From positions 1 to 21,900 of the forward strand of contig NZ_JBEBVH010000038.1 of assembly GCF_040392825.1 (NCBI RefSeq): 21,900 nt of DNA, in the 5' to 3' direction. The stretch comes from Pseudopedobacter sp040392825. GTDB lineage: Bacteria > Bacteroidota > Bacteroidia > Sphingobacteriales > Sphingobacteriaceae. The notes under the pieces were generated by a model. That model saw only the letters and a program-made list of their open reading frames with translations. It searched no databases and was not told the DNA's origin. The translations under genes and the position numbers were made by a program. The stretch's first letter is position 1, and every line of letters starts with the position of its first letter. Of this stretch, positions 6,764-13,661 are shown one piece after another.

Positions 6764-8137
6764 GTGTCTAAAAGGTTTTATTTTATTTCATTCCTGTTAT
6801 TATGTTTTCTGTCTTGTAAGAAAGAAAATGATGGGATTCCAACAGATGAAGAAATACTAACTGAAATACCATCAATAAGAGATGTAGATTTTAGCTACTC
6901 TTTTGAGAATATAATTTTTAATTATAATCTTAAAGCGGGTGATATTGAAAAATTTGATTTTTTGGATATCAGTAAAGCGAATTATGTAAAGAGAGTAGGG
7001 ATGGAGCTTGCGCAATCAAAAGAGTTAAGGATGAAATATGCTTCCACCTTAGATAGGTCTCAGCTTATTTTCGATGTACAGTTCAGACCAAAAGTTATTT
7101 ATAAAGATCTACAGACAGGAGCTTCTCTTGCATTAAATGATGTTATAAGTGATAAAGTTCCATTTGAAGCGAAAATACAAGAAAGTACAGTTTTTATAGG
7201 TAAATCTCTATTGAGTATTGCAGGGACAGTTTTTGGTTTTAAAATAAGAGGAGATACTGTATATCTTGAACTTTATAAAATGACTTCCGGAACTTCAGCA
7301 TCTATTATAGATGAATCTGAAAATCAGTCAAAAGTGGGTATTCCTATAAAACAGTTTTTTGGCGACTCAAAAGATAATTTCTGGTATTTATTTAATTTAC
7401 GTTTTGTACTAACAAAAGATGCCAATCTTAATTGCCTAGAAGTTGAAAATATACAAACCGGAGCGAAAATTAAAGCCTGGGGTAAGTCAAAGATTCAATC
7501 TAATGGATGTCAGTGGGGGTACGGATTTATCCGGAGTGAACAGGATAAATTAGTAAGGGTTCAAAATGTAATATACAGGAGCTTAGATTTGATTTCTCCT
7601 AAGATCTTGTTTCTTGGACATTCTTTTATAGAAGGTAATTCCTTAGGAAATACTTTAGAAGGTTTTAATGCCCGTTATGCGGTGTTAATAAAAGAAAAGC
7701 TGAATGGCAGTGCAGTAATTTCCGGAATGGGAGGAGCCACAAGTCAGGATATTCTGGGAAGATTAAAAATAGATATGGAGCCTTTCTTTCCAAAATATGT
7801 GGTAATTGATTGTATTGCGAACGAAAGATCATTTGACTTATGGAGAGGCAATATGTTGAAATTGATAAAAGCAGTAGAAAATAAAGGCGCAATTCCGATA
7901 TTGGTAACAGGTGCACCTCGTTTAGGGTATGAAAATACAATTAGAGAAGCCAATAATTTTATAAGGAATACTGCCGGATATAAGTATTTAGATTTGAATG
8001 ATGTTGTTGCGGTTAACAAATCTGTAACAGATTGGAAATCTGATTTCTCTTTGAATGATTTGGTGCATCCATCTGTGCTTGGACATAAAGAAATTGCAAA
8101 TCGGTTTTTTAGAGATTTCCCGGAAGTTCTTGAATAA
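6764..8137 (+). CDS. Lipoprotein with C-terminal SGNH/GDSL hydrolase domain
   Basis: A secreted lipid-anchored esterase candidate of 457 residues. The signal peptide ends in lipobox F-L-S-C (Cys18). Residues 20 to about 275 form a beta-rich domain I do not recognise. The SGNH domain follows: block I GHSF with nucleophile Ser287, a glycine block (SGMGG, about 320-324), block III IANE with Asn353, and block V DLVHP with Asp432 and His435. Such enzymes often remove acetyl or other acyl groups from glycans, but the substrate is unknown. Start: GGGAGG (6751-6756) is only one base from ATG 6758, too close to use, but 7 bases from GTG 6764; the GTG is therefore preferred and ATG 6758 is the alternative. 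Probably co-transcribed with the TatD-like gene. Confidence 0.8.
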   Translation: MSKRFYFISFLLLCFLSCKKENDGIPTDEEILTEIPSIRDVDFSYSFENIIFNYNLKAGDIEKFDFLDISKANYVKRVGMELAQSKELRMKYASTLDRSQLIFDVQFRPKVIYKDLQTGASLALNDVISDKVPFEAKIQESTVFIGKSLLSIAGTVFGFKIRGDTVYLELYKMTSGTSASIIDESENQSKVGIPIKQFFGDSKDNFWYLFNLRFVLTKDANLNCLEVENIQTGAKIKAWGKSKIQSNGCQWGYGFIRSEQDKLVRVQNVIYRSLDLISPKILFLGHSFIEGNSLGNTLEGFNARYAVLIKEKLNGSAVISGMGGATSQDILGRLKIDMEPFFPKYVVIDCIANERSFDLWRGNMLKLIKAVENKGAIPILVTGAPRLGYENTIREANNFIRNTAGYKYLDLNDVVAVNKSVTDWKSDFSLNDLVHPSVLGHKEIANRFFRDFPEVLE

Positions 8138-8199
8138 AGCCAGACAGATGCATTCATGTCCTTTTATTGTTAAAAATGTCTAAATGTTCAAAAATCTCC

Positions 8200-8230
8200 T
8201 TTGTGTACTTTGCTTAAAATTTTAGCTTTG
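8200..8230 (+). promoter_or_regulatory. Bacteroidota-type promoter for parE
   Basis: TTTG (8200-8203) and TAGCTTTG (8223-8230) match the -33 TTTG and -7 TAnnTTTG consensus of the Bacteroidota primary sigma factor, with a 19-base spacer. It would give a 5' leader of about 125 bases before the parE start. The last part of that leader is a heptad-like pyrimidine tract (about 8320-8351). Confidence 0.55.
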
Positions 8231-8319
8231 TATCTGGTGTTTTTTGTGATTTGCTAAAAAGTTTTGAATATTGGGTTTGGAAAAACCAAATTCTTCATAT
8301 CCCGAATTCAAAATTTGAC

Positions 8320-8351
8320 ATTTTTACTTTTCACTTTCACCTTTTTACTTT
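8320..8351 (+). promoter_or_regulatory. Pyrimidine-rich heptad-like leader before parE
   Basis: ACTTTTC, ACTTTC, ACCTTTTT and ACTTTA follow one another with an approximately 7-base period and end about 10 bases before ATG 8361. No Shine-Dalgarno sequence is present. The layout is the same as that of the leader before the symporter gene at 324-360. Confidence 0.4.
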
Positions 8352-8360
8352 ATTAATTGT

Positions 8361-10271
8361 ATGGCAGAATTAAGTGTAAATTATAGCGAAGATAGTATCC
8401 GTTCTCTGGACTGGAAAGAACACATCAGGTTAAGACCTGGTATGTATATAGGTAAGTTGGGAGATGGATCGGCTTATGACGATGGTATATACGTTCTTTT
8501 AAAAGAAATTGTAGATAATTCTATCGACGAGTTTGTAATGGGAGCAGGGAAGACAATTGATATTTCTGTTTATGATCACAAGGTGTATGTTCGAGATTAT
8601 GGTCGTGGTATACCTTTGGGTAAAGTAATAGATTGTGTAAGTAAGATCAATACAGGTGGTAAATATGATTCAAAAGCGTTTCAAAAATCTGTAGGGTTAA
8701 ATGGTGTGGGTACCAAAGCGGTGAATGCATTGTCCTCGTTGTTTACTGTTCAGTCCTATCGTGACGGAAAAACTAAAAAAGCAGAATTTACAAAAGGTGA
8801 GCTAATTGTAGATAATCAGGATGTAGAAACTACACAGCGGAATGGAACATCAATTCATTTTATTCCCGACGATACTATTTTCAGAAACTTTAGATTTATT
8901 CCTGAGTTTGTAGAGAACATGATCTGGAACTATGTGTTCCTGAATGCAGGGTTGACTATAAACTTCAACAATCAGAAATTCTTTTCGGAAAAAGGTTTAC
9001 ACGACCTTTTAGTTAGAAATACCGATGCAGAAAGCAACCGTTATCCAATTATCCATTTAAAAGGTGAAGATATAGAGATTGCCATGACGCATGGCCAACA
9101 ATATGGAGAAGAGTATTACTCTTTTGTAAATGGTCAGCATACTACACAAGGAGGTACACACCAGCAGGCTTTCAGAGAGGCTGTAGTGAGAACAGTTAGA
9201 GAGTTCTATAAAAAGGAATTTGACGCATCGGACATCAGAGCTTCCATTGTTGCTGCTATTTCTATCAGAGTTCAGGAACCTGTATTTGAATCTCAGACCA
9301 AAACCAAACTGGGGTCTTTGAATGTGGGACCAGATGGACCAACGGTGAGAACCTTTATTAATGATTTTGTTAAAAAGGAATTAGACGACTATTTGCATAA
9401 ACATTCGGATGTTGCGGATGGTCTTTTAAAGCGTATTCTGCAGTCTGAAAGAGAACGCAAGGATATCGCAGGCATTAAAAAATTAGCTAATGAAAGAGCT
9501 AAGAAAGCCAGTTTGCATAACAGGAAGCTGAGAGATTGCAAATGGCACTTAGATGATGAGAAGCAAAGTGAGGAAAACAGAAAGCTTACTACACTTTTTA
9601 TTACCGAGGGTGACTCGGCCTCGGGTTCTATAACCAAAGCCCGGGATGTTAATACTCAGGGTGTCTTCAGCTTAAAAGGAAAACCGCTTAATTGTTTCGG
9701 ATTAACCAAAAAAGTAGTTTACGAAAATGAAGAATTTAATCTTTTACAACATGCTTTGAATATAGAGGATGGGTTAGATGGATTAAGATATAATAATATT
9801 GTTATTGCGACCGATGCGGATGTGGATGGTATGCATATACGTTTATTGTTGTTGACCTTCTTTTTACAGTTTTTTCCGGATTTAGTGAAAACAGGGCATA
9901 TCTATATTTTGCAAACTCCTTTATTCAGGGTACGTAATAAAAAAGAAACTATCTATTGTTATAGTGATGAGGAGCGCGTTTTAGCTATCAATAAATTAGG
10001 AAATAAACCGGAGATTACCCGCTTTAAAGGTTTAGGTGAAATTTCACCCGATGAATTTGCTGGTTTTATTGGTGAAGATATACGCCTGGACCCGGTGATA
10101 TTATCTTCTGATGTGAAGATTAAAAACTTGTTAGAGTATTATATGGGCAAGAATACTCCCGACAGACAGAAACACATTGTAACCAATTTACGAATAGAAA
10201 AAGATGAAGCTGATATTATAGCAAAGGCAGAAGCCGCAGCTGAGGCAGAGGCGTTAGTGGTTGCAGTATAA
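8361..10271 (+). CDS. parE: DNA topoisomerase IV subunit B
   Basis: ATPase subunit of type IIA topoisomerase, 636 residues, which with ParC decatenates replicated chromosomes. GHKL ATPase features: LLKEIVDNSIDE with catalytic Glu49 and Asp52/Asn53, RDYGRGIP (78-85), and the GLNGVGTKAVNALS lid loop (112-125). The transducer has the QTKTKL loop (312-317), with its ATP-contacting lysine. The TOPRIM domain shows EGDSASG (416-422) and TDADVDG (484-490) for metal, then RFKGLGE (554-560). It ends in an alanine/glutamate-rich tail. The length fits the ParE/GyrB short form, and pairing with a ParC-type gene downstream supports ParE over GyrB. The stop codon TAA (10269-10271) lies exactly at the edge of the inverted-repeat unit that follows. 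Confidence 0.92.
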   Translation: MAELSVNYSEDSIRSLDWKEHIRLRPGMYIGKLGDGSAYDDGIYVLLKEIVDNSIDEFVMGAGKTIDISVYDHKVYVRDYGRGIPLGKVIDCVSKINTGGKYDSKAFQKSVGLNGVGTKAVNALSSLFTVQSYRDGKTKKAEFTKGELIVDNQDVETTQRNGTSIHFIPDDTIFRNFRFIPEFVENMIWNYVFLNAGLTINFNNQKFFSEKGLHDLLVRNTDAESNRYPIIHLKGEDIEIAMTHGQQYGEEYYSFVNGQHTTQGGTHQQAFREAVVRTVREFYKKEFDASDIRASIVAAISIRVQEPVFESQTKTKLGSLNVGPDGPTVRTFINDFVKKELDDYLHKHSDVADGLLKRILQSERERKDIAGIKKLANERAKKASLHNRKLRDCKWHLDDEKQSEENRKLTTLFITEGDSASGSITKARDVNTQGVFSLKGKPLNCFGLTKKVVYENEEFNLLQHALNIEDGLDGLRYNNIVIATDADVDGMHIRLLLLTFFLQFFPDLVKTGHIYILQTPLFRVRNKKETIYCYSDEERVLAINKLGNKPEITRFKGLGEISPDEFAGFIGEDIRLDPVILSSDVKIKNLLEYYMGKNTPDRQKHIVTNLRIEKDEADIIAKAEAAAEAEALVVAV

Positions 10272-10801
10272 AACCGCAAAGGACTCAAAGAATGGTCACA
10301 AAGGGTGCAAAGAAATAATTTTTCTTTTTAGGGGAGCACTTTGGACTAATAGCAATAAGTATGGAAATAGAGAATTTCTTGTCTAAAGAAATAATAGGAG
10401 CCGCTTTAAAGGTTCATAAAGCTCTGGGGCCTGGGTTATTGGAATCAGCTTATAAAGAATGTCTCTATTACGAATTGCTTAAGTCTGGTTTATATGTTGA
10501 AAAAGAAAAATCATTACCACTTGTATATGAAGAAGTGAAGTTGAATTGTGGGTATCGATTAGATTTGTTTGTCGAGGGTAAGGTCATAATCGAAACGAAA
10601 TCTGTAGAAGAAATAAGTGATGTGCATTTTGCACAAGTATTAACGTATTTAAAATTAACGAAATGCAAATTGGGTTTGTTAATGAACTTTAATGTTGTCT
10701 TATTAAAGGATGGTATTAGAAGAATAATAAATAGTTAAAGAATAATAAGCAAGAAGAGAGACTTTGTGCTCTCTGTGCAAAACTTTGAGCCCTTTGCGGT
10801 T
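10272..10801. mobile_element. Terminal-inverted-repeat unit carrying a GxxExxY gene
   Basis: AACCGCAAAGGACTCAAAG (10272-10290) and CTTTGAGCCCTTTGCGGTT (10783-10801) are reverse complements at 18 of 19 positions. Weaker complementarity continues inward for about 20 more bases, through CAAAG-rich sequence. The unit is 530 bases, carries one gene and no transposase, and is bracketed by ATAA at 10268-10271 and 10802-10805, a possible 4-base target duplication (AT-rich, so chance is possible). It separates parE from parC, genes often adjacent in Bacteroidota. It looks like a non-autonomous insertion; mobility itself is inference. Confidence 0.7.
10361..10738 (+). CDS. GxxExxY protein (PD-(D/E)xK nuclease-like)
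   Basis: A 125-residue protein of the GxxExxY family. The naming motif is G25-L-L-E28-S-A-Y31 within ALGPGLLESAYKECLYYEL. The core looks like a PD-(D/E)xK nuclease fold: Asp68 (YRLDLFVEGK), Glu78-x-Lys80 (VIIETKSV), then Q92-x-x-x-Y96 (HFAQVLTYL), a pattern also seen in RecB/Cas4-type nucleases. No biochemical role is established for the family as far as I know. It is the only gene of an inverted-repeat-bounded unit placed between parE and parC, so it is probably cargo or a hitchhiking gene and not part of topoisomerase IV. It lies in the same direction as its neighbours, so read-through from parE could express it. Confidence 0.85.
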   Translation: MEIENFLSKEIIGAALKVHKALGPGLLESAYKECLYYELLKSGLYVEKEKSLPLVYEEVKLNCGYRLDLFVEGKVIIETKSVEEISDVHFAQVLTYLKLTKCKLGLLMNFNVVLLKDGIRRIINS

Positions 10802-10809
10802 ATAAGAAT

Positions 10810-13512
10810 ATGGAAGAAAACGAAGAAGAAGTATTACACAATGTAACCCCTATAAGCGGGCTGTATGAAAACTGGTTTCTGGATTATGCATCTTATGTAA
10901 TTCTGGATCGGGCAGTTCCGCATATCAATGATGGTTTAAAACCAGTGCAACGTCGTATCCTTCATTCTTTAAAAGAAATGGATGACGGACGTTTCAATAA
11001 AGCCGCCAACGTTATTGGTAATACCATGAAGTATCATCCGCATGGTGATGCTTCTATTGGAGATGCTATGGTGCAGATTGGACAGAAAGAACTTCTTATA
11101 GATACACAAGGTAACTGGGGAGACCCGGTAACGGGCGATTCGGCAGCTGCGGCAAGGTACATTGAAGGAAGACTTTCTAAATTTGCGTTAGAAGTCGTTT
11201 TTAATCCCGATACTACAGAGTGGCAGCTTTCTTATGACGGTAGAAATCGGGAACCTGTTACATTGCCGGTAAAATTTCCGTTGTTATTAGCGCAAGGTGC
11301 AGAAGGTATTGCGGTTGGTTTAGCAACCAAAGTGATGCCCCATAACTTTAACGAGTTGATAGATGCATCTATTGAAATTTTGAACGGAAACAGGCCAAAT
11401 ATACTTCCGGATTTTTATACCGGAGGTATGGCAGATTTTTCTCAATATAACGAGGGGCAAAGAGGTGGTAAAATAAGAGTAAGAGCCAAAATTTCGGAAT
11501 TGGATAAGAAAACTTTGGTTATTACCGAAATACCTTTTACAACAACTACAACAGGTTTAATAGACAGTATTATTGCTGCAAACGATAAAGGGAAAATTAA
11601 GATTAAGAAGATAGAAGACAATACCGCAAAAAATGTGGAAATTGTGGTCCATCTTTCTCCGGGAATATCTCCTGATGTGACTATAGATGCATTATATGCA
11701 TTTACAGCCTGTGAAACTTCTATATCTCCAAACACTTGTGTCATTAAGAATGACAAGCCGAATTTTATGAGTGTTAATGATATTCTCATAGAAAGTACCC
11801 ACTATACCAAGGAGTTGCTAAAGAGAGAGTTGGAGATCAAACTTCACGATTTGCAGGAAAAAATCTTCTTCAGTTCACTGCTTAAAATCTTCATTCAGGA
11901 AGGAATGTACAAAAATTCGCAATACGAAAACTCTACAAATTTCGAAGAGGTTGTAGCTGTATTGCATGAATTGTTCGATCCTTTTAAACCTACTTTATAT
12001 AGGGAAATCCTGCCAGAAGATTTTAAAAAGCTGATTGAAAAACCGATGAGTAGTATCACCCGTTTTGATGTTAAGAAAGCGGATGAGCAAATGGCTGCTC
12101 TGGAAAAGGAAATCTCTCAGGTAAAGAAAAACTTGAAGCATCTGACCGATTTTGCCATAGCCTATTTTACTCGTTTGAAAGAAAAGTACGGAAAAGGCAG
12201 AGAGCGCAAAACAGAAATCAGAGCATTTGATAGAGTAGAAGCTAGTCAGGTTGCATTAGCGAATATCAAATTCTATGTAAATAGAGAAGATGGGTTTGTA
12301 GGAACAGGATTGAAGAAAGACGAATATTTGTTCGATTGTTCTGATTTAGATGATATTATCGTGTTCAGAGAAGATGGGAGTTTCAATGTCACCAAAGTGC
12401 AGGATAAAACTTTCGTTGGAAAAGGAATTTTGCATGTAGGCGTATTTAAGAAAAACGACGACAGGACCATTTACAATATGATTTATCGCGATGGTAAATC
12501 GGGGACGGCTTATATCAAGCGTTTTGCCGTGGGGGGTGTTACCCGTGACAAAGAATACGATTTAACAAAAGGAACAAAAGGTTCAAAAGTACTTTATTTC
12601 ACTGCCAATCCTAATGGGGAAGCAGAAGTAGTAAACATTGCATTAAAGCCTATGTCTAAATTGCGTAAGCTAAGTTTTGACGCCGATTTTGCCGAAATAG
12701 CAATAAAAGGTAGAGCTTCGCAGGGTAATATTGTTACTAAATTCGCAATTAAGAAAATAACTTTAAAATCTAAAGGCGTTTCTACTTTGGCCGGAAGAAA
12801 GATCTGGTATGATGACGTGACAAAACGTTTGAATGAGAACGGGCATGGTGAATTTTTAGGCGAGTTCCAGGCAGAAGACAAAATTCTTTGCGTGTTTAGT
12901 GATGGAAGTTATGAACTATCGTCTTTCGATCTAACTAACCATTTCGATGACAAGATGATTCGGATTGAAAAATATGATCCTGAACGCATTTTTGCTGCAA
13001 TACATATTGATGGAAAAACTAAGAACTATTTTGTGAAACGATTTAAGTTTGAAGATTTAGCTATCGGAAAACGTATGGGATTCATAAATGAGGAACCGGG
13101 ATCACAATTGTTAATCTTAACAAAAGCAAAGAATCCGGTAGTAAAGGTAGAAGCATTGAAAGGAAAAACACAAATACATGATGAAACAGAAGTAGATTTA
13201 TCTGAAGCAATAGATGTGAAAGGAATCAAGGCTCAGGGTAATCGTTTAAGTCCACATGATATTCAAAAAGTAACTCTGTTAACAGAAGAAGAGAAAGATG
13301 AAGAAGAACAACAGCAGCTGGACGAAGAGATAGAAGATACTTTAGATACGGAAGAAAGCGAATCTGAGGAAAATGAACCGGAAGAAAGCGCAGAAGAGCC
13401 AGTAACAGAGAAACCTAAATTTGTATCTGAATTTAAACAAACGAAAAAAGTAGATTTTGAGATCACCAATCCGGAAGATCTCGAAGATACTGGTCAACTG
13501 GGACTATTTTAA
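10810..13512 (+). CDS. parC: DNA topoisomerase IV subunit A
   Basis: DNA-cleaving subunit of topoisomerase IV, 900 residues. The N-terminal winged-helix region has DGLKPVQRRILH (41-52) and KYHPHGDAS (74-82), and the active-site Tyr117 lies in AAAARYIEGRL with Arg116 before it. The tower and coiled coil follow (about 360-470), then a C-terminal beta-pinwheel (about 490-800) without an evident GyrA box, which supports ParC over GyrA, as does the opening YENWFLDYASYVILDRAVPHINDG-type sequence. From residue 826 there is a strongly acidic Glu/Asp-rich tail of about 45 residues, ending in a final QLGLF (896-900) that resembles a beta-clamp-binding motif. The start at ATG 10810 lies 8 bases beyond the inverted repeat. 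Confidence 0.92.
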   Translation: MEENEEEVLHNVTPISGLYENWFLDYASYVILDRAVPHINDGLKPVQRRILHSLKEMDDGRFNKAANVIGNTMKYHPHGDASIGDAMVQIGQKELLIDTQGNWGDPVTGDSAAAARYIEGRLSKFALEVVFNPDTTEWQLSYDGRNREPVTLPVKFPLLLAQGAEGIAVGLATKVMPHNFNELIDASIEILNGNRPNILPDFYTGGMADFSQYNEGQRGGKIRVRAKISELDKKTLVITEIPFTTTTTGLIDSIIAANDKGKIKIKKIEDNTAKNVEIVVHLSPGISPDVTIDALYAFTACETSISPNTCVIKNDKPNFMSVNDILIESTHYTKELLKRELEIKLHDLQEKIFFSSLLKIFIQEGMYKNSQYENSTNFEEVVAVLHELFDPFKPTLYREILPEDFKKLIEKPMSSITRFDVKKADEQMAALEKEISQVKKNLKHLTDFAIAYFTRLKEKYGKGRERKTEIRAFDRVEASQVALANIKFYVNREDGFVGTGLKKDEYLFDCSDLDDIIVFREDGSFNVTKVQDKTFVGKGILHVGVFKKNDDRTIYNMIYRDGKSGTAYIKRFAVGGVTRDKEYDLTKGTKGSKVLYFTANPNGEAEVVNIALKPMSKLRKLSFDADFAEIAIKGRASQGNIVTKFAIKKITLKSKGVSTLAGRKIWYDDVTKRLNENGHGEFLGEFQAEDKILCVFSDGSYELSSFDLTNHFDDKMIRIEKYDPERIFAAIHIDGKTKNYFVKRFKFEDLAIGKRMGFINEEPGSQLLILTKAKNPVVKVEALKGKTQIHDETEVDLSEAIDVKGIKAQGNRLSPHDIQKVTLLTEEEKDEEEQQQLDEEIEDTLDTEESESEENEPEESAEEPVTEKPKFVSEFKQTKKVDFEITNPEDLEDTGQLGLF

Positions 13513-13531
13513 TCTAAGTTGAATATTAAGG

Positions 13532-13569
13532 AAAAGGTTTTGGCTTCTGGTCAGAACCTTTTTCTTTTT
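13532..13569 (+). terminator. Rho-independent terminator after parC
   Basis: AAAAGGTTTTGG (13532-13543) pairs with TCAGAACCTTTT (13551-13562), a 12-base stem with two G-T pairs and a 7-base loop. It is followed by a T-rich run to 13569. It lies 20 bases after the parC stop. Confidence 0.8.
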
Positions 13570-13661
13570 AGTGAGCTTTATTATTTGGTAAACTTATGTT
13601 ATTTACTGAAATTTATTGAAACCAATACATTACAACCTAGTCTAAAATCATAGATTGCTTT

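Noticed and set aside
7744..8157. Minus-strand frame of 137 codons opposite the SGNH lipoprotein
   Set aside because: It is the antisense shadow of the region coding for the catalytic blocks, which are clearly preserved on the plus strand.
8143..8175. Terminator after the SGNH lipoprotein gene
   Set aside because: GACA(GA)TG and CATGTC give only a short bulged stem before a weak T-rich stretch; not strong enough to list.
11442..11789. Minus-strand frame of 115 codons inside parC
   Set aside because: Antisense shadow of a conserved part of parC; hydrophobic composition is the usual artefact of that frame.
8361..13512. gyrB/gyrA in place of parE/parC
   Set aside because: Both are type IIA subunits, but the A subunit lacks an evident GyrA box and opens with a ParC-type sequence, and the two genes are neighbours as is usual for topoisomerase IV in this phylum.
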